A stretch of DNA of 32,201 nucleotides from an uncultured bacterium (GCA_937976335.1 CALJRW010000141.1:1-32201), one strand, 5' to 3'; positions 9,309-18,429 are shown, counted from the first letter of the stretch. The notes: generated from the sequence alone by a model not told the origin. Translations and numbers: made by a program.

Positions 9309-10460
9309 ATGCGATTACCATACATTTTACATGTATTTTTATTTTTTCTCTTTTTAGCAAATGTTAATGCTCAAGACACAATTGTAATAGACGTAGGACA
9401 AATTATTGAGTTATCAGAGTCTGGCGGTTCAAATATAAGCATTGAATGGAAACTAGAAGAAAGCAGCGATGAGGACTGGGTAACTTTTGACAGCAGCATT
9501 CCTGGATTTGTCTCTGTATCTACCTTACCTTCTAACTGGGGTTATAAATTATATGCTCCAAATGAAAATGATTTTGAGATGAGAATAACTATTGATGAAG
9601 AAATAATATCACACTATATATTTGAAGTAGTTGATGGCTCAGATCTAGATACGGAAGAAAACTTAGAACTTGACGTAGGTTCGGCATTCATTAGACTGCA
9701 CTCATTTACGGCGAATAGTGGCTATGAAGGCATAACTAGTAAAATTGAATTTAGACATGTTGATTCAAATAACAATCCAACAAGTAGCTGGGAAAATATT
9801 GAAAATTACGACAACAACATAAACTTTTGTGAAGACTACGATCCTGAGTCTGAAGACGGTGCGATAGAAGAAAATTGTTATTATACTGAAGACGATGATA
9901 TTCTCGGCGTTGATGAAGATTTCTTTCTCAGTTATGCAGACTTCCATATTGTAGTAAATAATAGTGGAAGTTTTCAATTGAGGGTAACATTTGAAACTAA
10001 CATTGGATATCTAACAACAGACACTTACAATGTTACCGTGAATCCTGAAATACCTGATGCAGATGGTGATGGAATAGAGGATGACGACGATAACTGCCCA
10101 AATATTTCAAATAGCAATCAGAATGATCTTGATCTAGATTTTAGAGGCGATCTCTGTGATAACTGCCCAAATACAATAAACTTCGATCAAGCAGATTCAA
10201 ACAATAACGGCATAGGTGATGCATGCGAGATAAGTGATGGCGTAGATTGTGGCCCTGGTGGAATTTATAATTGCGATGTCAATCAGGATGGCAACGTTTC
10301 TCCACTTGACGCTTTATTAGTCATTAATGAAATTGGCTCAAATGGCAGCAACACAATGTGTGGCATTAATAACCAATACCAATGTGACATAAACCTTAAC
10401 GGTACTGTTGATCCGCTTGACGCTCTAACAGTAATTAACAAACTACCTAGTAGTAATTAG
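9309..10460 (+). CDS. Secreted protein with thrombospondin type 3 repeats and a dockerin-like C-terminus
   Basis: I place the start at the ATG at 9309, because GGAG lies six bases before it and the protein then begins with a clean signal peptide (MRLPYILHVFLFFLFLANVNA); an upstream TTG at 9270 would put a charged stretch in front. The protein is 383 residues. Residues about 25-245 are an acidic, beta-rich, Ig-like region I cannot assign. Residues about 250-308 carry Ca2+-binding thrombospondin type 3 repeats (DADGDGIEDDDDNCP and DNCPNTINFDQADSNNNGIG). From about 322 there are two dockerin-like F-hands, DVNQDGNVSPLDALLVIN and DINLNGTVDPLDALTVIN. Such dockerin-like tails are common outside cellulosomes and probably mediate Ca2+-dependent attachment or assembly. 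It is followed 9 bp later by another dockerin-type gene, so the two probably form an operon. Export across the envelope is inferred. Confidence 0.85.
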   Translation: MRLPYILHVFLFFLFLANVNAQDTIVIDVGQIIELSESGGSNISIEWKLEESSDEDWVTFDSSIPGFVSVSTLPSNWGYKLYAPNENDFEMRITIDEEIISHYIFEVVDGSDLDTEENLELDVGSAFIRLHSFTANSGYEGITSKIEFRHVDSNNNPTSSWENIENYDNNINFCEDYDPESEDGAIEENCYYTEDDDILGVDEDFFLSYADFHIVVNNSGSFQLRVTFETNIGYLTTDTYNVTVNPEIPDADGDGIEDDDDNCPNISNSNQNDLDLDFRGDLCDNCPNTINFDQADSNNNGIGDACEISDGVDCGPGGIYNCDVNQDGNVSPLDALLVINEIGSNGSNTMCGINNQYQCDINLNGTVDPLDALTVINKLPSSN

Positions 10461-10469
10461 GAGAACAGA

Positions 10470-11555
10470 ATGAAACAAGCAATACAGAAGTTAATAATCA
10501 TAAATATACTAATTTTTCTCAACACGCTTTCTCTAAGCGCGGAAATGCCATATGCCTACTATGTTAATAAAGTAATAGACCTAACAAACGGGCAAGAAGT
10601 CATTGCTGGAGCTAGCGGCAAAAGAAACTTAATGCCTGAAAGAAAATATAGGTTAGAAATTAATGGTGAGGATTTAAGAGATCAAGCACTAGGCGCGTTT
10701 GCAATGTATGCGTCCTTGGAAATAGATACCAATTTTGCCAGATTTGTTCCTGGATCATTATTGCTATCAGAAGAATTAAATTTCTTTCAAAACGGAACAA
10801 TCACTGCAGACGGAAGTAGAGTAAGAGATGCTGGAGGATTGAATTTCAGAACAGACTCTGTAATTTGTACTAATAATTGCTCACAATTTATTTTTTCCAT
10901 TGAAATAATGACAACTTCAATGAATAATGTTTGTCATGTAGATTTAAGTATTATCAATATAAAAGAAGCAGAAAACCAAACACTTTACAAAACATTACTA
11001 TACGGAACTAACGATTATGACACTCCAATAATTGAAGATACAACTTACTTAATAAGCTTAGCTGCTAATAAAAAGATAAATGTTAACAATAATAATGTTA
11101 CAAACTTAAGTGATGTTAAGTCTTTTATTAGGCAATTAGAAAATGGAGTTTACGATAATCATCCAACTCCTTTAATTTATGATTATAATTTAGATGGAAA
11201 CGTAAACAGCTTAGATGTTGGGGCTTTAGTTATTGCATTAGGGTCTCTTCCAGGCGATATAAATTTAGATGGAAGCGTTGACGCAAGTGATTTTAATCTT
11301 TGGAATAGCAATAAATTTTCTTCTAATCAAACTAACTGGCTTACTGCCGATTTAAATGGAGATGGCGTTACTGATAGTTCAGATTTTAATCTTTGGAACA
11401 GCAATAAGATGACTAATGGAACTTGTTACTCAAACACGACTATTAGCAACAGAGGAATAAATAATACTAAAAAAATAAAGACAAAAAAGTTAAAGATCAA
11501 AACTTTAAAAACATCTGCTAAAGGAAAGACCAATAGCTATAGTAAGAGATTTTAA
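10470..11555 (+). CDS. Secreted protein with dockerin-like Ca2+-binding repeats and a basic tail
   Basis: 361 residues; signal peptide 1-24 (ends SLSA/E). The N-terminal part (25-200) looks like a cohesin-like or other beta-sandwich domain (YRLEINGEDLRDQALGAF, EIDTNFARFVPGSLLL), but I cannot assign it firmly. Residues about 220-315 hold at least three Ca2+-loop motifs: DYNLDGNVNSLD, DINLDGSVDASD and DLNGDGVTDSSD. The last two belong to a 31-residue tandem duplication that keeps SDFNLWNSNK identical. The final 35 residues are very Lys/Arg-rich (KKIKTKKLKIKTLK), unlike the acidic body, and might bind an anionic surface. It begins 9 bp after the neighbouring TSP3/dockerin gene with AGGAG before its ATG. 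If the N-terminal domain is cohesin-like, the two proteins could bind each other; that is inference. Confidence 0.78.
   Translation: MKQAIQKLIIINILIFLNTLSLSAEMPYAYYVNKVIDLTNGQEVIAGASGKRNLMPERKYRLEINGEDLRDQALGAFAMYASLEIDTNFARFVPGSLLLSEELNFFQNGTITADGSRVRDAGGLNFRTDSVICTNNCSQFIFSIEIMTTSMNNVCHVDLSIINIKEAENQTLYKTLLYGTNDYDTPIIEDTTYLISLAANKKINVNNNNVTNLSDVKSFIRQLENGVYDNHPTPLIYDYNLDGNVNSLDVGALVIALGSLPGDINLDGSVDASDFNLWNSNKFSSNQTNWLTADLNGDGVTDSSDFNLWNSNKMTNGTCYSNTTISNRGINNTKKIKTKKLKIKTLKTSAKGKTNSYSKRF
11289..11407 (+). repeat. Two copies of a 26-bp direct repeat (93-bp period) inside the dockerin gene
   Basis: Copies at 11289-11314 and 11382-11407 differ at one base and encode the same SDFNLWNSNK core of consecutive dockerin-like repeats. 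The period of 93 bp (31 codons) keeps the frame. The near identity at the DNA level points to recent duplication or gene conversion. Confidence 0.8.
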
Positions 11556-11573
11556 ACTTTACTTGAAATTTTA

Positions 11574-13778
11574 CTATTCGTAAAACCTTAGAGCGAGAAC
11601 ACTAGGAGTTATCATATACTTCTCTACACCTTCTTCTCTAGCATTTAAGTAATCATAAGAGTAACTGTTTCTCCAAATCTTCCAACCATATCCTTTAGTA
11701 GAAAACTTTGTAATAGCATTTGATATTTTTTCATGAAATTTAGAATCTTTAAAAGAAATCTCAAATTTTTTCTCTCCAGCTATAATACTTAAAGTTTCTT
11801 TTTCGGGGCTAATTATTCCAGAATAATTCTTCATTTGAACATCTCGAAATGTAAGTTTTTTATAGCTTCCAACAACCGGGTAAGCAAATAACTTGGTATT
11901 TTTAAACCAAATTCGCGAAAACTCTTTAAAAGTCATATGTTTGTTTTCTAAAAATAAAAATGGCTTATATACTAGCTTTTCTTCTAATTTTTGTTTGTTT
12001 AAAATTTCATACAATATAAAATTCTTAGATATAAAAATTCTCTTAAGAATTTTCTTACTGATTTTATTAAGACTTGTTTGATATTTTTTCGATGTAGCTA
12101 AAATATACCCAACATTATAAAGCTTTAATCTTTGAATCATAGAATCTAATGATTGCGAAATAAATTCCTGATCAGAATATAATTTTTCATTATGCCAAAT
12201 TAAATGCTTACTTTTAGAAGCAATAGTAGAATTAATAAACTCCGAAGAAATTGAAGATTCGGATAGTAAACCAGTAACTACTTCCATATTAGTTTTTATT
12301 GGTATGAATGAAGAAAAATAATGTGGAGAACCGAGTGAAGAAACTAGTTCAAAATTATTTTCTACTGCTATACGCCAACTGGGATTTAAACTTGAAATAG
12401 CATCTATAACAAGCTCTGATTCCTCCCAAAGCGGGAAATCTTCTAATGCAACACGAAATTTGACTTTAGACTTACCTCTCTTTAAAGAGCTCACTCTATT
12501 CCAGTCTTGTAGAAAAAAATTAGAAATTAGAAAAGTGAGAATTAAGTAAAAACAAAAAAAACCTTTGAGGATTATGGCAAAAAGAAAATATTTATTATTT
12601 AATTTATTTAGAAAATATAAGATACATGCTAAGCCAATGCCTGAAAAAAATATATTTAGATAAAATATTTGTTGAATAAAACGATAAAAATGAATTCCAG
12701 TGTCATATGCATCTAGAACTTTCCCAAAAGTTAAGATAGCTAAAAGAAAACAGACTAAGGCAGGTAGATAGAATTTTTTAGTTCTTAAGAGATAAATCGA
12801 TCCAATAACTCCAGCTAAAAGTAAAATCAAACCCAAAAGAGGCAATTCAGTGAAAAACATTGGAGCACTTATACTAATATTTGAAAAAAATGGGATATTA
12901 ACTATACTTTCTTGAATATAAAAAAGCTTTTTATAAGACTTTAAATATAAATCAACATTTGGCCAAACAACAAATAAGGGATTTTCAAACTGACCAAAAG
13001 TTCCTCCAATAGTAACACCTGAACTAAACTCAAGATTCTTTAAAAAACTTGCCCACCAAATAGAAGAAATTACTGCAGCGATAAATAAAGTTTTTAAGAT
13101 GTTTACTACTTGTTTTGGCTTAAACAAAAAGTAAAATACCAAAAAAATAAAAGAAAAAATTGAAGCTAAGGTATGAGTTAGGATTAGAAAAGATAAGAAT
13201 ATTCCTGCAAAAAAAATATTCTTTTTTGATATTTTAGTTCTTGAAAGAAATAAAATAAAATAATTTAAGAAAACAACTCCTAAAAAACTAGGCAACAGAC
13301 CAATTAAAATCATTCCACTCAAAGCAATACCAAAGTGTCCAAAATCACTACCTAGAAAAAAACTTAAAATTGATATCAAGAAAGTCAATTCAAAACTACC
13401 TTCAGGACCAAATTCTTTTGCTAAAGCAGAAAGTGAAAAACAAAAAATTAATGGCAAAAAAAATATAAATAAATTAAAACTTAAAAGCTTAGAAATGGCT
13501 CCAAATGAAGACAAATGTGGCAAACTTGCAAAAAAGTAATATAAAGGAGGATACAACTTAAAGAGAGGAATTCCTGCAAACCAATCTGTTGAAAAAGTTG
13601 ATATTGAACCAGACTTTATAAGCTCTATAAACTTTAAATACAAAAAATAATGCCCTGAGCTATCCCATCCAGCTACGTGTTTCTCCTGAAGTAAGGGAGA
13701 AAGAAGGTTAAATAGATTTAAAATAGAAAATCCTATAAGGAACCATATAAATAGGAGAAAATATTTGTTTGTTTTCAT
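11574..13778 (-). CDS. Large polytopic membrane protein of the PTPS-related / GT-C-like type
   Basis: 734 residues: about 11-13 membrane segments in residues 8-420, then a mostly soluble, probably extracytoplasmic C-terminal domain of about 300 residues. The first loop has GWDSSGHYF (D39 as a GT-C-type candidate acid). It is followed by DWFAGIPLFKLYPPLYYF (65-82), which matches the G-P-L-F-x-x-Y-P-P-L signature of the membrane domain annotated as 6-pyruvoyl-tetrahydropterin synthase-related. Proteins of this kind are regarded as putative lipid-linked sugar transferases of the envelope; substrate unknown. The C-terminal domain contains dispersed aromatic residues and no recognised motif. It converges on the dockerin gene (18 bp between stops) and diverges from the pilin-like gene at 13831. 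It may work on the same surface layer as the GT-C-like gene at 6587-7945. Confidence 0.65.
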   Translation of the reverse strand: MKTNKYFLLFIWFLIGFSILNLFNLLSPLLQEKHVAGWDSSGHYFLYLKFIELIKSGSISTFSTDWFAGIPLFKLYPPLYYFFASLPHLSSFGAISKLLSFNLFIFFLPLIFCFSLSALAKEFGPEGSFELTFLISILSFFLGSDFGHFGIALSGMILIGLLPSFLGVVFLNYFILFLSRTKISKKNIFFAGIFLSFLILTHTLASIFSFIFLVFYFLFKPKQVVNILKTLFIAAVISSIWWASFLKNLEFSSGVTIGGTFGQFENPLFVVWPNVDLYLKSYKKLFYIQESIVNIPFFSNISISAPMFFTELPLLGLILLLAGVIGSIYLLRTKKFYLPALVCFLLAILTFGKVLDAYDTGIHFYRFIQQIFYLNIFFSGIGLACILYFLNKLNNKYFLFAIILKGFFCFYLILTFLISNFFLQDWNRVSSLKRGKSKVKFRVALEDFPLWEESELVIDAISSLNPSWRIAVENNFELVSSLGSPHYFSSFIPIKTNMEVVTGLLSESSISSEFINSTIASKSKHLIWHNEKLYSDQEFISQSLDSMIQRLKLYNVGYILATSKKYQTSLNKISKKILKRIFISKNFILYEILNKQKLEEKLVYKPFLFLENKHMTFKEFSRIWFKNTKLFAYPVVGSYKKLTFRDVQMKNYSGIISPEKETLSIIAGEKKFEISFKDSKFHEKISNAITKFSTKGYGWKIWRNSYSYDYLNAREEGVEKYMITPSVLALRFYE

Positions 13779-13830
13779 TCGATTTATAGATTTTATAGAC
13801 TAAATTCAATTCTTATTCTATATTTTAAGT

Positions 13831-14475
13831 GTGATTTTATCTAATTTTAAGTCTAACACCAAAGGTGCTGCCTTTATAGAGGCGCTCTTAGCTTTAATTG
13901 TCGCGGGGCTTGGACTCACGATTGTTTGGTATGTTTGGGTCAAAATAGAAGTAGCAGACGAAAAAGCTAGAGCTAGAATTGCTTTTTCGGCACTAAGAGG
14001 CCAAGGCGTTTATATTAGCAGTTCTGGAATAACTGGGAATTTACCTAAATCTGCAGTTAGAGAATCGCTTTCTAAAATGTTAAGGATTCTTAATCTTAAC
14101 ACCTTTGATGGCAGAAAGAGCTTACCAGTATGCTTATATGCTGTGCAGCATGAATTTGATAGCTCTTCAACTAACTGTATTAACCCAATCGCTAGCAATT
14201 TAGTTGCTAGTGTAAATTCTAATGGAGAACCTTGCCCCTTAGATCCAGATGGCTCTCCATTTCAAGAATCTATTTCCTTAAACGAAGTGATTGAAAAATC
14301 TAAAAGATGTATAGTAGGACTTAGTTCTTGTGCTCATAGATCTAGATATACCTGGACTGGTTTTTTGTCTAATGATGATTATTCAGAAATGGATATTCAA
14401 ACTTCCGCTTGTGGAATCTTAACAGAAGAAGGACCTGAAGGGCCATCTTTTTATTTTCCTTACAACCCAGAATGA
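13831..14475 (+). CDS. Pilin-like/TadE-like pseudopilin protein
   Basis: 214 residues from a GTG at 13831. The N-terminus carries a prepilin-peptidase-type site: G12 followed by AAFIEALLALIVAGLGLTI, with Glu at +5 and a single hydrophobic helix (about 13-36). The rest is a predicted extracytoplasmic domain with several cysteines (near CLYAVQH, TNCINP, EPCPLD, RCIVG, SSCAHR and SACGIL), which suggests disulfides. It is the first gene of a six-gene operon; the next gene starts 1 bp after its stop (TGA-C-ATG). No Shine-Dalgarno precedes the GTG, so an upstream non-standard start cannot be excluded, but the pilin motif must be included. I cannot name a specific family beyond Tad-type minor pilin. 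Confidence 0.7.
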   Translation: MILSNFKSNTKGAAFIEALLALIVAGLGLTIVWYVWVKIEVADEKARARIAFSALRGQGVYISSSGITGNLPKSAVRESLSKMLRILNLNTFDGRKSLPVCLYAVQHEFDSSSTNCINPIASNLVASVNSNGEPCPLDPDGSPFQESISLNEVIEKSKRCIVGLSSCAHRSRYTWTGFLSNDDYSEMDIQTSACGILTEEGPEGPSFYFPYNPE

Positions 14476-14476
14476 C

Positions 14477-15166
14477 ATGATTTACAAAAGAAACAGAGGC
14501 TCAGTGATTGTAGAAATAGCTATAGCTATGCCAATTTTTCTTTTCTTTGTTTATATCTTTATCTGGCTTGCAGTTGCTAGAAATCAGATAACTTCTTTTT
14601 CCTCAGCTGTTCATTTTGGAACTCGACTTTCTATCACTCGAGGCAAAAAAGAAGTTATGGGATATGACCCACTCAGTGAAAATGGATTAATTCCAGTTTT
14701 GGATAAAACAACTATAGATTCTAATGACGCAATAGTTAAAAGCATACTTTCCACTGAGGACTTAGAAAACTCTATGAGCTACACTTATGACGAGTGGAGT
14801 CAAGAAACATTAGGCTTAAACTTTAACGAACTTCCAAACTACTATTTTTATGCATTGGCATTTATATACCAATCTTTAAAAAGAAGCGTAGGAAACTCTG
14901 TGCGCTTTCCATGCGATCCTAAAGATCCGCATAATAACGATCCTCAAAAAGGGGATATGTGCCTAAAATGTACTTTTATTAATCCTAAAGCTAACGATCC
15001 ATATGATGGAAGTCCAGCATATGAACTAGAAACTTTAAATAAAAGCATTGGTGTTATCTGCCAATACGCCCTACCTGGGCTTTTACCTAAACTTATCGGA
15101 AAAACAGTTAACTCAGATACTGAACAATTAATTTTAACTAGATCTGCCTACTTTTACAGCCAATAA
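14477..15166 (+). CDS. TadE-like minor pilin
   Basis: 229 residues. The N-terminus GSVIVEIAIAMPIFLFFVYI (from G8) is the classical TadE/TadE-like signature: Gly, Glu at +5, then one membrane helix with a MP pair. The C-terminal part is exported and contains CxxC (MCLKC) plus further cysteines. TadE proteins are pseudopilins of the Tad (tight adherence) type IVc pilus system, processed by a TadV/CpaA prepilin peptidase. None of the platform or motor genes (TadA, TadB, TadC, RcpA, CpaB) are in the window. The start codon follows the previous stop by one base, implying tight translational coupling, and the next gene begins 3 bp after its stop. Confidence 0.85.
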   Translation: MIYKRNRGSVIVEIAIAMPIFLFFVYIFIWLAVARNQITSFSSAVHFGTRLSITRGKKEVMGYDPLSENGLIPVLDKTTIDSNDAIVKSILSTEDLENSMSYTYDEWSQETLGLNFNELPNYYFYALAFIYQSLKRSVGNSVRFPCDPKDPHNNDPQKGDMCLKCTFINPKANDPYDGSPAYELETLNKSIGVICQYALPGLLPKLIGKTVNSDTEQLILTRSAYFYSQ

Positions 15167-15169
15167 ACT

Positions 15170-17401
15170 ATGAAAATACAAGAAGAATCAGGGATATTTA
15201 TCATACTAACTTCAGTAGTTGCTCTTTCCTTACTTTCTGGATTAATTCTTCTTGGAACAAATACTTACTTAATTAGAGCGGGAAGCTTAGAACTAAGAAC
15301 TAGAGCTGAAGAAATATGTTCTGCTCTTATTGAATCTGACGTCTTTAGAAGTGACCAATTAATGAGAAGTTTTGCAGACTATGTAAATTCTCTTCCTCCG
15401 ACTTATCCAGGAGGGCAAACTAGAATAACTAAAGCAAAATTAATTATTCCGAGTATGCCCATCAGTGACAACTTCAATTCTTTTAATGCAGGCCTTGGAA
15501 TTGATACTTATTTAAATACAACAAATTTAGTTAACAGAGATCAAAACCTAACAGGCATTCCATTTTCTAATTTTGGTATACAAGCCTGCTCAAACCCAAG
15601 CCTTGATGCACCAGATTGTTTATTCCAAAGTAATGTAAACTGGATTACTTCTATTCCAAGACGCTTTCCAGAATACTTATGGAACAATATCGATAATGTT
15701 CAAAACACAATAGGTTGTGAATTCGAAGGAAAAATTAACTTGTTCTTAGATCCATTATCTCCAAGAAAAATTGAAGGACGTGTTGTTTACGAGAAAAAGA
15801 CTAGAGGAAACTTTTCTCAATACAAGCCCTATCATTTAGGCGATCATTCAGACTTTAATAAAGCTGTTGCGCCTGGGCTTAGCATTGCTATTTCTACTCA
15901 CCTAACTACCAAAGCGAGCGAAGTTAAATATGCCTTTCCAATACCTGGATCGCCAACATCTTGGAATTCGAGTAATAACTCCATTTGGGAAAGCATTGAA
16001 GGCCCGGAAAGATATGACTATTCACACAACAGACCTCCTTTTCCCGCTAGCCCTTACCCCGCTTTTTCAAATCAAAGCCTTGTAAGAAATACAGGTGATA
16101 ATGTATCAGGAATTCCTATTATGTTAGATTCTCCACTAGTCCCTACCACATCATCTGACCTAAACGAACTATTAACTACTTGCTCCAATCCGTTAATATT
16201 AGTTAGGAATGCATTCCTAACTAGCCTTATTGAATTAGCATCAAGAAATGGAGAGTTGCGAGCTAAAACAGAATTTCTAAATATTGCTACTCAAGATAGA
16301 AATATTACTAGCCTTACTTCTCTACCAGCTAATATAAACGGACCAAGTGTTATTGTTCCTTTCGGCGAAGATTTACTTGAACAAAATTATCAAGCTCCTT
16401 ATGTAAAAACTTTTAATACTGACGTCGTACCTACACTCTCATCACAACTAGGGAATTCTCTTGGCGGAGTATTAAATCCATTAAGTACCAACACGAATGT
16501 CAGCCAAAGAAAAATACATTCTTTAATTGCTACACAAGTTAGAGCTTGCCATCATTTATATTGGGAAGAGAATACGCCGCCTCCACCTCCCACACTACCT
16601 GCACCAATAAGACTTACACGTTTTCAAGAAGGACCTGAAATATGGGCAGCACCAAATTTCTTTGAACCTCCGTATTTCTTAGATAAATTCACAGATAAAA
16701 TAAGATCTCCTATTCCGAGCCCAAATTGGGATCAAAATTGCCCATGGAATTCCCCTACCCCAACTTGCTTAAACCCTGCATCTCAGCAATTAAATGCGAG
16801 TCAAGTTGCTTCATTTTTAGGCAGTACTCAAATTTGTCCATTTGAGTATTCAGGTTGTGCGAAACCTGAAACAAACGATCCAAGCGGAACTTTCGATCTA
16901 AGGCCAGACTACCTTGGTTTACTAAACTACTTAACAAACAGTGGTGTTAAAGCTATTAAATCTCCTGGTTTATTTGGAAAAAATAACCCTAATAATTTAA
17001 TTGAAACAAGCAATTCTAATACTGCAATTATAATCGTAACTCACCTTAGGCTTAGCGCTGGAGAAGTAGATGTACTTGAAAATGAAATTGCAAACTTTCC
17101 AGATAGACATATTACTATTGTCTGGTTCACTGCAGATGATGGAAATTTAATTCAAGACGGAGTTGATGATTTTAATAGAGCTTTTCATATTAGCTCAGAT
17201 GCCGACCCTACAGGAAATCAATTATTTGTTTTTAGCCCTTTTTATGGAGAATCAAATATATATAAATATCAAGCATTAGCACCAGAAGAACAATATACAC
17301 ATTTTTGGATGGATATGCTTAATCCAAACGACCCGAATTATATTGTTAGGAAGGCTATACTTGTTTATAATTCTAAATTGAAGAGTACGGTTAAATTTTA
17401 G
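15170..17401 (+). CDS. TadG-like pilus-assembly protein
   Basis: 743 residues. The N-terminal helix (about residues 9-32, ESGIFIILTSVVALSLLSG) followed by RAGSLELRTRAEEICSALIES matches the TadE/G-like N-terminal domain (PF13400 type), in which ra-LQnAaDaAaLA normally appears. As usual for TadG, the Glu at +5 is absent. The large exported part has a proline run (PPPPPTLPAPI, about residue 470) and several cysteines. Its last third (NTAIIIVTHLRLSAGEVDVL... HITIVWFTADDGN) has alternating strands and helices like a von Willebrand-type domain; I see no clear MIDAS motif. TadG proteins are often vWA-containing and surface-exposed. It ends with a Shine-Dalgarno (AGGAG) for the cyclase lipoprotein overlapping its stop. 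Confidence 0.75.
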   Translation: MKIQEESGIFIILTSVVALSLLSGLILLGTNTYLIRAGSLELRTRAEEICSALIESDVFRSDQLMRSFADYVNSLPPTYPGGQTRITKAKLIIPSMPISDNFNSFNAGLGIDTYLNTTNLVNRDQNLTGIPFSNFGIQACSNPSLDAPDCLFQSNVNWITSIPRRFPEYLWNNIDNVQNTIGCEFEGKINLFLDPLSPRKIEGRVVYEKKTRGNFSQYKPYHLGDHSDFNKAVAPGLSIAISTHLTTKASEVKYAFPIPGSPTSWNSSNNSIWESIEGPERYDYSHNRPPFPASPYPAFSNQSLVRNTGDNVSGIPIMLDSPLVPTTSSDLNELLTTCSNPLILVRNAFLTSLIELASRNGELRAKTEFLNIATQDRNITSLTSLPANINGPSVIVPFGEDLLEQNYQAPYVKTFNTDVVPTLSSQLGNSLGGVLNPLSTNTNVSQRKIHSLIATQVRACHHLYWEENTPPPPPTLPAPIRLTRFQEGPEIWAAPNFFEPPYFLDKFTDKIRSPIPSPNWDQNCPWNSPTPTCLNPASQQLNASQVASFLGSTQICPFEYSGCAKPETNDPSGTFDLRPDYLGLLNYLTNSGVKAIKSPGLFGKNNPNNLIETSNSNTAIIIVTHLRLSAGEVDVLENEIANFPDRHITIVWFTADDGNLIQDGVDDFNRAFHISSDADPTGNQLFVFSPFYGESNIYKYQALAPEEQYTHFWMDMLNPNDPNYIVRKAILVYNSKLKSTVKF

Positions 17402-17409
17402 GAGATACT

Positions 17410-18207
17410 ATGCAAAAAATTAACTCAAGTAAATTATTTTTAATATTTTTCTTTTGTATTACAATAATTTCATGTTCAAGTAATATTTCTAACAATACAG
17501 GAGAAAGGTTAAACGTACCTTTTACCGCTAATAGAATTGTTGATCTTACTCACACAATGTCAGAAGATATGCCTTTTTGGCCTGGAGGAGTTCCTTTTAA
17601 AATGGAGAGATTAGCAGACTATTCTGATGGCTACAGACTTCACAAATTTACTTTTGGAGAAAACACCGGAACTCATATTGACGCACCATCACATTTTATT
17701 GAAGGAAATAATTCAATTGATTCACTCCCTCTTTCTTCTTTAGTTGCCCCAATCGTATGTATTGATATCAGGGAAAAAGCTACTAAAAATGCTGACTACG
17801 AACTTACAGTTGAAGATGTAAATGAATGGGAAACTCAAAATGGAAGAATTCCGAAAAATTCTTTAGTTATTTTAAATACTGGCTGGCACAATAAATTTTC
17901 TAATTCAAAAGAATATATTAACATGGATAAAAATAAAGTAATGCATTTTCCTGGTTACAGTTCAAATGCAGCTGAAATTTTAATTAAAAGAAATGTAATA
18001 GGTATTGGAATTGATACTTTAAGTCTCGATAATGGTGTCTCAAAAACATTTTCAACACACGTTGCAATGCTTAAAGCAAATAAATATCAAATAGAGAATA
18101 TGGCTAATCTCTCTAGCTTACCAGCAAAGGGAGCGACTGCAGTTATTGGAGTGCTACCTGTTAAAGAAGGTTCTCAAGCCCAAGCGAGAATTTTTGCTTT
18201 TCTTTAA
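17410..18207 (+). CDS. Cyclase-family (kynurenine formamidase-like) metal-dependent hydrolase, lipoprotein
   Basis: 265 residues with a lipoprotein signal: hydrophobic stretch then lipobox IISC, lipid-anchored C22. The catalytic domain starts at IVDLTHTMSEDMPFWPG (43-59). It holds the family's metal-site motif as ENTGTHIDAPSHF (84-96). In the usual HxGTHxDxPxHF form the first residue is His; here it is Asn85. H89, D91 and H95 are kept. The family (PF04199) includes kynurenine formamidase and other amide or lactone hydrolases; the substrate is unknown. Being lipid-anchored outside the cytoplasm and placed inside a pilin operon is unusual. AGGAG (17400-17404) fixes the ATG. The pilin gene follows 6 bp after the stop. 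Confidence 0.85.
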   Translation: MQKINSSKLFLIFFFCITIISCSSNISNNTGERLNVPFTANRIVDLTHTMSEDMPFWPGGVPFKMERLADYSDGYRLHKFTFGENTGTHIDAPSHFIEGNNSIDSLPLSSLVAPIVCIDIREKATKNADYELTVEDVNEWETQNGRIPKNSLVILNTGWHNKFSNSKEYINMDKNKVMHFPGYSSNAAEILIKRNVIGIGIDTLSLDNGVSKTFSTHVAMLKANKYQIENMANLSSLPAKGATAVIGVLPVKEGSQAQARIFAFL

Positions 18208-18213
18208 AATGTA

Positions 18214-18429
18214 ATGAATATAAATTATAAGAATGAAACAGGAGCAAGCATACTAGAATACTCTCTAGCTCTTGCCGTCTTGTTTGGAGGATTTCTAATT
18301 GGAGGTGCCATATACTACCAAGCTCAACAACAACGGTATGAAGCTTCAATTAACACAATTAGCGATTCAATGGCACCTTGCGAAGGAGCAATACTTGATT
18401 CGGGGGCTAGTGCTGATGCGTGTTACTAA
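18214..18429 (+). CDS. Flp-type (Tad) major or minor pilin
   Basis: 71 residues. The N-terminus NETGASILEYSLALAVLFGG has the Flp prepilin cleavage pattern: G10, then ASILEY with Glu at +5 and the adjacent Tyr that defines Flp pilins, followed by a single hydrophobic helix to about residue 33. The short C-terminal part has a Cys pair (APCEG ... DACY) that could close a loop. Length matches Flp pilins (50-75 residues). It would be processed by a prepilin peptidase and assembled by Tad machinery encoded elsewhere. It starts 6 bp after the cyclase gene; its last 14 bases overlap the start of the next gene (ATG at 18416), a sign of translational coupling. No strong Shine-Dalgarno is visible. Confidence 0.8.
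   Translation: MNINYKNETGASILEYSLALAVLFGGFLIGGAIYYQAQQQRYEASINTISDSMAPCEGAILDSGASADACY

Noticed and set aside
18299..18415. Extension of the second solute-binding protein upstream to 18299
   Set aside because: It would overlap most of the Flp pilin gene and bury the signal peptide; the ATG at 18416 gives a normal export signal.
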